Below are positions 1 to 4,946 of a stretch of 5,475 nucleotides of DNA, piece by piece (the first letter of the stretch is position 1; every line of letters begins with the position of its first letter). Location: positions 3,489,079-3,494,553 of the forward strand of contig CP058707.1 of NCBI GenBank assembly GCA_013414745.1, read 5' to 3'. Position numbers and translations under genes: made by a program. Origin of the DNA: Bacteroidota bacterium. GTDB taxonomy: Bacteria; Bacteroidota; Bacteroidia; Chitinophagales; Chitinophagaceae. The notes below the pieces were generated by a model. That model was not told the origin of the DNA. It was given only the letters and a program-made list of their open reading frames with translations, and made no database searches.

Positions 1-78
1 AGAGTGTCCATACAATGGAAGCCAAATTGTCCAATTGATTAAATATGCAAGTCCGAAATATGTTATTACTTGTTTCAT
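1..78 (-). CDS. N-terminus of probable CPBP (CAAX-type) intramembrane protease, cut by window edge
   Basis: An ATG at position 78 opens a frame of 26 codons without a stop to the left edge. The peptide starts MKQVITYFGLAYLINWTIWL and continues into PLYGHS. It is a hydrophobic first membrane segment with a short charged start and a W-x-x-W-L-P motif. This is how many CPBP-family (Rce1-like) intramembrane proteases begin; these are multi-pass membrane proteins with paired-glutamate and histidine catalytic motifs, all of which would lie outside the window. The start is preceded by an AT-rich leader without a strong ribosome site, usual for Bacteroidota. IS copy 1 ends 22 bases upstream, so the native promoter may be displaced and transcription may come from the IS. 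The family call rests on the first segment only; another multi-pass membrane protein is possible. Confidence 0.55.
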   Translation of the reverse strand, partial: MKQVITYFGLAYLINWTIWLPLYGHS

Positions 79-97
79 TTCCGTTTAAACGTTGTCG

Positions 98-100
98 TCA
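98..100. repeat. 3-bp target duplication (TCA), left side of IS copy 1
   Basis: TCA directly precedes the first base of IS copy 1 and TCA directly follows its last base (1580..1582). A 3-bp duplication fits IS3-family insertion. It shows that copy 1 moved in as a single unit. Confidence 0.75.
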
Positions 101-125
101 TGTCTTGTCCTGAAATAGGTTGACC
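101..125 (+). repeat. Terminal inverted repeat of IS copy 1, orfB-side end
   Basis: The repeat begins TGTCTTGTCCTGAAATAGG and ends TTGACC. It matches the reverse complement of 1555..1579 at 21 of 25 positions. The TG terminus is typical of IS3 elements. Confidence 0.92.
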
Positions 126-174
126 GTTTAAAAGATGTTTTAGGTTTTTTTAGTTTTTCTTTCCCCAAAATTAT

Positions 175-1144
175 TCATCTAAAAACAGGGCAATATTGCA
201 TGCCCCTATAATTTTGGTACATGCATGTTTTTGGCACTATCCAGGTTGCACCTCTGCAGAGCCTGTTTCCTTCCTCACATGCATTTGCCAAAAGTACTAC
301 TTTAAGCTGCATGTTTTTGTAACTTTTATATTCATGTTTATTAAATTGTCTATGTGCATTTTCTGGAGTTGTGAGTCCTATGCTCCAGTGTATTCTTAGG
401 TTGTTATATATATCAACTGCTTCTTTTATCATCTTTCTAGCGAGATGAACAGAAGCTAAAGTCTTTCGTAAACCAAATTCATACTTCAATATTCCATTGA
501 TTCTTTCTGCAATAGCATTTTCGTATGGATCTGATTTTTGAGTAGTACTCATGACAAATCCCAATTTGTTTGCAAATTCAGTGTAATCTGGACAACAATA
601 CTGTTTTCCTCTATCACTATGGTGAATGATTGATTTGTGATTAAATCTACAATTTTTATGGGCCATTTTCAGGGCTTGTTTAACCATTGAAACTTTCATG
701 TTATCATCAAAGCTCCATCCCATAATTTTCTTGGAGTAGGCGTCAGTAACGAGGGCTAAATAGGCATGTCCTGATCCGTCTTAATATATGTAATATCTGA
801 GACAAAGGCTTGCTCGGCATGCTGAATATCTAGGTTTTCAAGTAGATTGGGGGATTTTCGGAATGAATGTTTAGAGTCAGTCGTAATGTGAAATTGTTTC
901 GTTTTTCGGATTAAGAGGCCTCTGTTACGTAATAGATTGAATAAAGCATCTCTTCCCATCTTGATGTTATTTTGAGTCAAGAAGAGTTTCAAATAATTAA
1001 TAAGTTTTCTGGTACCAGCAAAAGGCATTAACTTTCTTATTCTTGCTACTTCTTCAAGTACCAATTGATTATCATGATCTTTCTTTTTGAAGCTGTTTGA
1101 CGTTGGTAATAAGCTTGTTTTGAAATCCCGAACACTTGATACAA
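175..1144 (-). pseudogene. IS3-family transposase OrfB, frameshifted (copy 1)
   Basis: This is the counterpart of the intact OrfB at 3541..4512, a DDE (rve-type) transposase that cuts and joins the IS ends. It is read in two main pieces. Codons from about 1085 down to 770 hold the helix-turn-helix region and the first catalytic aspartate (VSDITYI). After a 1-base loss and a substitution at 769-772, the frame changes and the rest is read as a second piece from MGWSFDD to the TGA at 175, holding HHSDRG and the catalytic glutamate in ENAIAERI. A second difference at about 1083-1087 (five T against six in copy 2) puts the N-terminal 20 or so codons in another frame. No intact transposase can be read from this copy as given. 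The lesions may be real decay or homopolymer misreads. Confidence 0.9.
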
Positions 1145-1149
1145 CCACT

Positions 1150-1506
1150 TTATTTTGAAAGCTTTTTTTCTTTCGTTGTATCTCGTTTGCTAAGTGATCG
1201 GGCAAATACTTTTGAGAGTTCTTTTCCTGTTACTTTTTCAAATTCTACGATGATATCTTGTTGGAAATCCTTAATGCACTCCAACTCTTGGATGCGCTCC
1301 TTTAGTTTCTTAATTTCTTGCTCTTTACTCATACTTTTTGATTTAGAGACATAGTTACTTAGCTTCTTAATCCAATATTCAATAGTACTACGGGAGATAT
1401 TGTATTTTTAGAAGCATGATTCCTCGAAATTTGGCCATTGTTAATCTGCTCAATGACATAAATTTTGAATTCAAAACTAACACTTTTGCCATTTCTTTTT
1501 CGGCAT
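1150..1506 (-). pseudogene. IS3-family OrfA, DNA-binding protein, frameshifted (copy 1)
   Basis: OrfA of IS3 elements binds the IS ends through a helix-turn-helix and supplies the N-terminus of the OrfAB transposase. The likely start is ATGCCG at 1506; an ATG further up at about 1554 is also possible. Pieced across frames the protein reads MPKRNGK, then a helix-turn-helix (VIEQINNGQISRNHASKKYN, ISRSTIEYWIKKL), then a coiled-coil stretch (EIKKLKERIQELE) and FEKVTGKELSK. A run of five A at 1405..1409 (read as T on the plus strand) needs six to keep the frame, and the same run is short in copy 2. The open piece 1332..1150 starts at MSKEQEIKKL and ends with TAA just past an A-rich slippery run. 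Confidence 0.8.
1162..1168 (-). promoter_or_regulatory. Candidate -1 ribosomal frameshift site A AAA AAG, copy 1
   Basis: On the minus strand the open OrfA piece reads GAA AAA AAG CTT TCA AAA TAA, which places the heptamer A AAA AAG in the right phase for slipping back one base. After the slip the codons continue GCT TTC AAA ATA AAG TGG TTG TAT into the OrfB frame. IS3 elements commonly make OrfAB this way. The phase depends on a run of four A at about 1211-1214 that is five A in copy 2, so the assignment is tentative. Confidence 0.4.
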
Positions 1507-1529
1507 ACTTGATTTTCCTGATGTTCTTT

Positions 1530-1561
1530 GTTGACCATAATTTGTTTAATTTATGGTCAAC
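1530..1561. repeat. Perfect 11-bp hairpin inside the orfA-side end of IS copy 1
   Basis: GTTGACCATAA (1530..1540) is the exact reverse complement of TTATGGTCAAC (1551..1561), with a 10-base AT-rich loop. The outer arm overlaps the terminal inverted repeat, and the stem contains an ATG of the orfA leader. A transcript entering from outside would fold here, whereas one starting inside the end may not. Some IS elements use such structures to block translation from external transcripts. Confidence 0.6.
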
Positions 1562-1579
1562 CTATTTTAGGACGATGCA
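1555..1579 (-). repeat. Terminal inverted repeat of IS copy 1, orfA-side end
   Basis: Read on the minus strand it begins TGCATCGTCCTAAAATAGG and ends TTGACC, matching the other end at 21 of 25 positions. The copy 1 element ends with CA at 1579. Confidence 0.92.
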
Positions 1580-1582
1580 TCA
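1580..1582. repeat. 3-bp target duplication (TCA), right side of IS copy 1
   Basis: This is the partner of TCA at 98..100. Removing the IS and one TCA joins the CPBP leader (CGTTGTCGTCA) to CTTACACTTGCCCATAACG, the far end of a palindrome. Confidence 0.75.
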
Positions 1583-1591
1583 CTTACACTT

Positions 1592-1724
1592 GCCCATAAC
1601 GTTCTGGGTATTGCCGAAGGCGGGGTGGGATAGTAGTGATATTTTTAGGAGAACTAAACACCAGGTATCAACAATATTTCAAAGATAAAACCAAAACCCC
1701 GCTTTTGGCAATACCATGTTGGCC
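1592..1724 (-). repeat. attC-like long palindrome C
   Basis: The arms 1607..1626 and 1696..1715 pair over 20 consecutive positions, two of them G-U: GGTATTGCCGAAGGCGGGGT against ACCCCGCTTTTGGCAATACC. The AT-rich loop is 69 bases. In minus-strand order the element opens with GGCCAACATGG and closes with CCAGAACGTTATGGGC. Box spacing, arm length and loop size match the palindromes at 2256..2383 and 4947..5094. It sits between the gene-less stretch and the CPBP leader, where a cassette recombination site would be expected. The boxes do not fully match classical attC (RYYYAAC / GTTRRRY). Confidence 0.6.
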
Positions 1725-1820
1725 ATCAGTGTGCTCATTTGGCGGTTTTCCTATCAGTTGTTTATAATCCTGTATTTAAAATCTAACCACAAAGCAAGCC
1801 GGGCGTAGGAACTTCGTTAA

Positions 1821-1899
1821 GTGGCGCCTTCGATCTACAAAAATGGCATAAAAAATTTTCCGCTTGATATTCTCATGGTTAATGCCATGAAAGCGCCAC
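1821..1899. repeat. Interrupted inverted repeat with GTGGCGC and ATGGCAT arms
   Basis: GTGGCGC (1821..1827) pairs with GCGCCAC (1893..1899), and inside it ATGGCAT (1843..1849) pairs with ATGCCAT (1882..1888). The inner arms are offset (15 bases on one side, 4 on the other), leaving a loop of 32 bases. The TAA at 1879..1881 lies in the loop. Confidence 0.5.
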
Positions 1900-1913
1900 G
1901 AGTTTCTTTTCAA

Positions 1914-2048
1914 TGTGGGTGATGAATATAGGTTTATCAGTCAAACAGCGCCGGTTTTCGATTTTTGCATATGTGTAATTCCCATTTTGGTTTGGGTTTT
2001 CGGTTTCTATTGGTAGTCCAACCGGCGCGGAGTTGAGGAACGCCCACA
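1914..2048. repeat. Inverted repeat with GCGCCGGTT core
   Basis: GCGCCGGTT (1948..1956) is the exact reverse complement of AACCGGCGC (2020..2028), with a 63-base loop, close to the loop size of the attC-like palindromes. Further out TCAA/TTGA and TGTGGG (1914..1919)/CCCACA (2043..2048) also pair. Confidence 0.5.
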
Positions 2049-2083
2049 ATACATGGTAGAAAATTCCGGTTAGTGTCAAAACA

Positions 2084-2153
2084 GCGCCAAGCCAATCAGC
2101 ATGTGATTCTAAATGTGAACTAGTGATAAGTCCCCTGTAACCAATTTTGGCGC
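2084..2153. repeat. Inverted repeat with GCGCCAA core
   Basis: GCGCCAA (2084..2090) pairs with TTGGCGC (2147..2153) around a 56-base loop. The left arm and its approach (TCAAAACAGCGCC) nearly repeat TCAAACAGCGCC at 1941, so this and the preceding inverted repeat look like relatives. The arms are short, so chance in a GC-rich stretch is possible. Confidence 0.4.
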
Positions 2154-2255
2154 GGCGAAAGAGGTAAAAACAATCGGTTGGTCATTCTCTTGCCTGCCGA
2201 TTTAAGGTAGAAATCACCGCCAAATCTAAGCGTAATGGTGGTTCGCACATTGTGG

Positions 2256-2383
2256 CCAACGGCTAGCGGCTTGGCGATGGCAGGGCATTTGAGTATTAAA
2301 GTTGAGGATATTCCTAATGCCAAATATAGAGAAAGATGATTTTATTTCCGAAGCCCTGCTTGCGCCAAACCGTTGTTAGCGGC
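2256..2383 (-). repeat. attC-like long palindrome B, overlapping the end of the DUF1016 gene
   Basis: Left arm 2268..2286 pairs with 2353..2371: GGCAGGGC against GCCCTGCT, then TTGGCG against CGCCAA, then CGG against CCG, with small internal mismatches. The loop is 66 bases. In minus-strand order it opens with CGCTAACAACGGTTTGGCG and closes with CTAGCCGTTGGCC. The TAA within CGCTAAC (2376..2378) is the natural stop of the DUF1016 frame once a missing A near 2440 is restored. The C/A mismatch beside the TTGG/CCAA step recurs at the same place in palindrome A. Confidence 0.6.
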
Positions 2384-3395
2384 TGGCAGAATGGTCGTCA
2401 TTATTTTCTAAAAGTTTGTTTAGTTCATTCTCAAGTTGTTTTTATCAGGCAAGTAAAGTTGATATTTACTTATAAAAAGTTGGTTACTTATGCTTTCGGT
2501 CGCATACTCCACTAAAATATGGTCTTTTGCTGCTCCTAAAACTATTCCAATTGGTTCATTGTCGCCTTCGGTGCTTACTTCTTTCTTGAAGTAGTTCAGA
2601 TATAGATTCATTTGTCCTACGTCTTGATGTGTTACTTCGCCACGTTTCAGGTCTATGAGAACGAAACATTTTAAAATACGGTGATAGAAAACCAAGTCAA
2701 CGGAAAGTGTTTACCACTTATTGAAATTCGATATTGTCTTTTTCAAAAGTGAATCCCTTTCGAGTTCTAATAGAAAGTGTTGAAGATTTGAAATCAGTTT
2801 TTCTTCTAATTCACTTTCTAAAAATTGATGACTCTCTGGAATGTTTAAAAACTCCAAAACATAAGGGTCTTTAAAATATCTTCTGCCTTTTGGATTTCTT
2901 GTCCTTGCTCGGAAAGTTCCATAACTCCTTTCTTGTCCTTGCTCATAGCCAAACGATGAAACAGCATACTTTTCATTTGGCGTTTAAGTTCTCTCACCTC
3001 CAATTTTCTTTCTCGGTCTGTTTGGCGTAGAAGTTGATTTCAAGTTCGTTGTCGGTACGTAAAATCTCAAAATAATGGCTCCAACTCAATACGTTAGACA
3101 ATTGTCTCACTTTTTTGGGAAGTTCAAATACAACTTTCTCATATACAATAGATTAGCTCTGCTGAATCCCTTGCCGTAAAGTTGTGTCAAGTCTTTGGAA
3201 AGCTTCTCAAAGAGAAAAGTACCATACTCCGCTTTTTCATTACCACCTTGCTCATATTCAACGATGCCTGCCGATTAACCAATAAGTCTGAACTAAAATT
3301 GAGTTTACCGACTTGGCAACTTGTTCTCTTCCTTGCTGTAATAGTCCTCCAATTTGATTTATTAATTCCGTATATTTTGATTGTTCAATATCCAT
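2376..3395 (-). pseudogene. DUF1016/YhcG-type PD-(D/E)XK nuclease, broken by about nine small indels
   Basis: The start is ATG at 3395 (MDIEQSKYTELINQIGGLLQ). Followed across frames, the protein reads through the DUF1016 N-terminal domain (VQTYWLIGRHI, EYEQGGNEKAEYG, LSKDLTQLYGKGFS, LSWSHYFEILRTDNELEINF) and then the nuclease domain. The nuclease active site is visible as VDLVFYH followed by VLIDLKRG (D near residue 232, D-x-K near 247-249) and the conserved HQDVGQMNLYLNYF. The restored length is about 340 residues, normal for the family. Apparent indels lie near 3264, 3111, 3102, 2998, 2870, 2761, 2739, 2701 and 2439; most are one base, often in homopolymers. The protein reads like the family consensus throughout, so it is either freshly decayed or misread. 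Relatives often sit near restriction systems and on mobile DNA. IS copy 2 lies 71 bases upstream of the ATG. Confidence 0.87.
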
Positions 3396-3466
3396 TTCGT
3401 CAAAGTTAAAAAATGATTATAAAAGTGGTCTCATTACAGACAGATTTCTCTTTATTGAAGTATCGT

Positions 3467-3491
3467 TGTCTTGTCCTGAAATAGGTTGACC
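3467..3491 (+). repeat. Terminal inverted repeat of IS copy 2, orfB-side end
   Basis: Identical to 101..125; it begins TGTCTTGTCCTGAAATAGG. Confidence 0.92.
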
Positions 3492-3540
3492 GTTTAAAAA
3501 GATGTTTTAGGTTTTTAGTTTTTTCTTTCCCCAAAATTAT

Positions 3541-4512
3541 TCATCTAAAAACAGGGCAATATTGCATGCCCCTATAATTTTGGTACATGCATGTTTTTGG
3601 CACTATCCAGGTTGCACCTCTGCAGAGCCTGTTTCCTTCCTCACATGCATTTGCCAAAAGTACTACTTTAAGCTGCATGTTTTTGTAACTTTTATATTCA
3701 TGTTTATTAAATTGTCTATGTGCATTTTCTGGAGTTGTGAGTCCTATGCTCCAGTGTATTCTTAGGTTGTTATATATATCAACTGCTTCTTTTATCATCT
3801 TTCTAGCGAGATGAACAGAAGCTAAAGTCTTTCGTAAACCAAATTCATACTTCAATATTCCATTGATTCTTTCTGCAATAGCATTTTCGTATGGATCTGA
3901 TTTTTGAGTAGTACTCATGACAAATCCCAATTTGTTTGCAAATTCAGTGTAATCTGGACAACAATACTGTTTTCCTCTATCACTATGGTGAATGATTGAT
4001 TTGTGATTAAATCTACAATTTTTATGGGCCATTTTCAGGGCTTGTTTAACCATTGAAACTTTCATGTTATCATCAAAGCTCCATCCCATAATTTTCTTGG
4101 AGTAGGCGTCAGTAACGAGGGCTAAATAGGCATGTCCCCGATCCGTCTTAATATATGTAATATCTGAGACAAAGGCTTGCTCGGCATGCTGAATATCTAG
4201 GTTTTCAAGTAGATTGGGGGATTTTCGGAATGAATGTTTAGAGTCAGTCGTAATGTGAAATTGTTTCGTTTTTCGGATTAAGAGGCCTCTGTTACGTAAT
4301 AGATTGAATAAAGCATCTCTTCCCATCTTGATGTTATTTTGAGTCAAGAAGAGTTTCAAATAATTAATAAGTTTTCTGGTACCAGCAAAAGGCATTAACT
4401 TTCTTATTCTTGCTACTTCTTCAAGTACCAATTGATTATCATGATCTTTCTTTTTTGAAGCTGTTTGACGTTGGTAATAAGCTTGTTTTGAAATCCCGAA
4501 CACTTGATACAA
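3541..4512 (-). CDS. IS3-family transposase OrfB (DDE catalytic subunit), intact
   Basis: This 323-codon frame encodes the catalytic part of the transposase. An N-terminal helix-turn-helix-like segment lies at about residues 32-84 (FAGTRKLINYL, MGRDALFNLLRNRG). The rve-type core follows, with D117 (VSDITYI), D178 (HHSDRGKQY) and E214 (ENAIAERI), giving the 35-residue D-E spacing of the IS3 family, and K221 seven residues after E. No ATG starts the frame: the first usable codon is a TTG at 4512 before YQVFGISKQAYY, and sense codons continue upstream. Production as an OrfAB fusion is therefore more likely than independent initiation. The last 50 or so residues (after HRQFNKHEYKSYKN) are cysteine-bearing and longer than most relatives; both copies keep them. 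Confidence 0.93.
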   Translation of the reverse strand: MYQVFGISKQAYYQRQTASKKKDHDNQLVLEEVARIRKLMPFAGTRKLINYLKLFLTQNNIKMGRDALFNLLRNRGLLIRKTKQFHITTDSKHSFRKSPNLLENLDIQHAEQAFVSDITYIKTDRGHAYLALVTDAYSKKIMGWSFDDNMKVSMVKQALKMAHKNCRFNHKSIIHHSDRGKQYCCPDYTEFANKLGFVMSTTQKSDPYENAIAERINGILKYEFGLRKTLASVHLARKMIKEAVDIYNNLRIHWSIGLTTPENAHRQFNKHEYKSYKNMQLKVVLLANACEEGNRLCRGATWIVPKTCMYQNYRGMQYCPVFR

Positions 4513-4529
4513 CCACTTTATTTTGAAAG

Positions 4530-4536
4530 CTTTTTT
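4530..4536 (-). promoter_or_regulatory. Candidate frameshift heptamer A AAA AAG, copy 2
   Basis: This is the same A7G run as in copy 1. The OrfB frame runs through it as AAA AAA GCT TTC. In this copy the OrfA frame stops at TAG (4558..4560) before reaching it because of one extra A at about 4578-4582, so its role depends on the true length of that run. Confidence 0.35.
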
Positions 4537-4557
4537 TCTTTCGTTGTATCTCGTTTG

Positions 4558-4872
4558 CTAAGTTATCGGGCAAATACTTTTTGAGAGTTCTTTTCCTGTT
4601 ACTTTTTCAAATTCTACGATGATATCTTGTTGAAATCCTTAATGCACTCCAACTCTTGGATGCGCTCCTTTAGTTTCTTAATTTCTTGCTCTTTACTCAT
4701 ACTTTTTGATTTAGAGACATAGTTACTTAGCTTCTTAATCCAATATTCAATAGTACTACGGGAGATATTGTATTTTTAGAAGCATGATTCCTCGAAATTT
4801 GGCCATTGTTAATCTGCTCAATGACATAAATTTTGAATTCAAAACTAACACTTTGCCATTTCTTTTCGGCAT
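4558..4872 (-). pseudogene. IS3-family OrfA, frameshifted (copy 2)
   Basis: The start is ATGCCG at 4872. MPKRNGK is in frame here because this copy has four A where copy 1 has five. The next run (three A, against four in copy 1) then shifts the frame, and the run at 4773..4777 (five A, six expected) shifts it again. After these the helix-turn-helix end (ISRSTIEYWIKKL) and coiled coil (EIKKLKERIQELE) are read. A further G-run difference (single G against GG) falls near the KDFQQDI segment. The frame ends KELSKSICPIT at TAG. Between them the two copies allow a continuous OrfA except for the shared short A run. Confidence 0.78.
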
Positions 4873-4895
4873 ACTTGATTTTCCTGATGTTCTTT

Positions 4896-4927
4896 GTTGA
4901 CCATAATTTGTTTAATTTATGGTCAAC
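4896..4927. repeat. Perfect 11-bp hairpin inside the orfA-side end of IS copy 2
   Basis: GTTGACCATAA (4896..4906) and TTATGGTCAAC (4917..4927), identical to the hairpin in copy 1. The outer arm overlaps the terminal inverted repeat. Confidence 0.6.
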
Positions 4928-4945
4928 CTATTTTAGGACGATGCA
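4921..4945 (-). repeat. Terminal inverted repeat of IS copy 2, orfA-side end
   Basis: Identical to 1555..1579; read on the minus strand it begins TGCATCGTCCTAAAATAGG. Confidence 0.92.
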
Positions 4946-4946
4946 C

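Larger units (their letters stand above)
101..1579 (-). mobile_element. IS3-family insertion sequence, copy 1 (inactivated or misread)
   Basis: This 1479-bp element is bounded by 25-bp terminal inverted repeats beginning TG and ending CA, flanked by a perfect TCA duplication. It encodes orfA and orfB on the minus strand, so the orfA-side end is at 1579. It is a near-identical direct repeat of 3467..4945. By eye the copies differ by about nine indels, almost all in A/T or G runs, plus about two substitutions, and the indels sum to zero. OrfA is frameshifted here. OrfB is frameshifted at about 769-772, where TCCTG stands in place of TCCCCG, separating the first catalytic aspartate from the other two catalytic residues. 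The OrfB sequence suggests an IS150-like branch of the IS3 family, but the subgroup was not tested. Confidence 0.95.
1725..2255. other. About 530 bases with no recognisable gene, rich in inverted repeats
   Basis: If the window is a cassette array, this is one unit bounded by palindromes B and C. No reading frame could be matched to a known family. On the minus strand, an open frame without an ATG runs from about 2120 to a TAA at 1879..1881. It contains a hydrophobic stretch (TLTGIFYHVLWAFLNSAPVG) followed by a polar tail ending VALSWH. Upstream, a different frame reads PIVFTSFAAPKLVTGDLSLV to a stop. The two could be pieces of one decayed or misread gene, but this is not established. The GC content is higher than in the neighbours and three GCGCC-centred inverted repeats lie within it, listed separately. 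Confidence 0.4.
3467..4945 (-). mobile_element. IS3-family insertion sequence, copy 2
   Basis: This 1479-bp element has the same 25-bp inverted repeats, gene order and orientation as 101..1579. OrfB is intact here; OrfA is interrupted by homopolymer-length differences. Flanking bases are CGT on the left (3464..3466) and CGC on the right (4946..4948), an imperfect 3-bp duplication, so a changed base or a recombined flank is likely. The insertion separates palindrome A from the DUF1016 gene. The two copies are direct repeats enclosing 1887 bases, which homologous recombination could delete. Copy 1 has its own TCA duplication, which argues for two separate insertions over one composite transposon. 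Confidence 0.95.

Noticed and set aside
81..132. Direct repeat CCGTTTAAA outside and inside the left end of IS copy 1
   Set aside because: It is only nine AT-rich bases, one copy being internal IS sequence present in both IS copies; chance is the simplest explanation.
196..399. Plus-strand open frame of 67 codons (and its twin at 3562..3765)
   Set aside because: It is the reverse shadow of the conserved OrfB C-terminus, and the minus-strand frame carries the transposase motifs.
1416..1688. Plus-strand open frame across the IS end and palindrome C (and 4833..5033)
   Set aside because: It crosses the IS boundary, opposes the OrfA frame and runs into a palindrome; there is no sign of a real protein.
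2172..2202. AATCGG ... CCGATT inverted repeat as a possible terminator
   Set aside because: The arms are only six bases with a 19-base loop and no T run on either strand.
1592..2383. CRISPR array
   Set aside because: The repeats are long palindromes of diverged sequence at irregular spacing, with no short identical repeats or uniform spacers and no cas genes.
3401..3408. Bacteroides-type -7 box TAACTTTG on the minus strand before the DUF1016 start
   Set aside because: It fits TAnnTTTG but lies only five bases before the ATG and has no matching -33 TTG, so a promoter here is not convincing.
3182..3409. Plus-strand open frame of 75 codons
   Set aside because: It lies antisense to the N-terminal part of the DUF1016 gene, which is clearly recognisable on the minus strand.
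101..4945. Composite transposon formed by the two IS copies
   Set aside because: Copy 1 has its own TCA duplication on both sides, and the outer flanks (TCA and CGC) do not match, so independent insertions are more likely.
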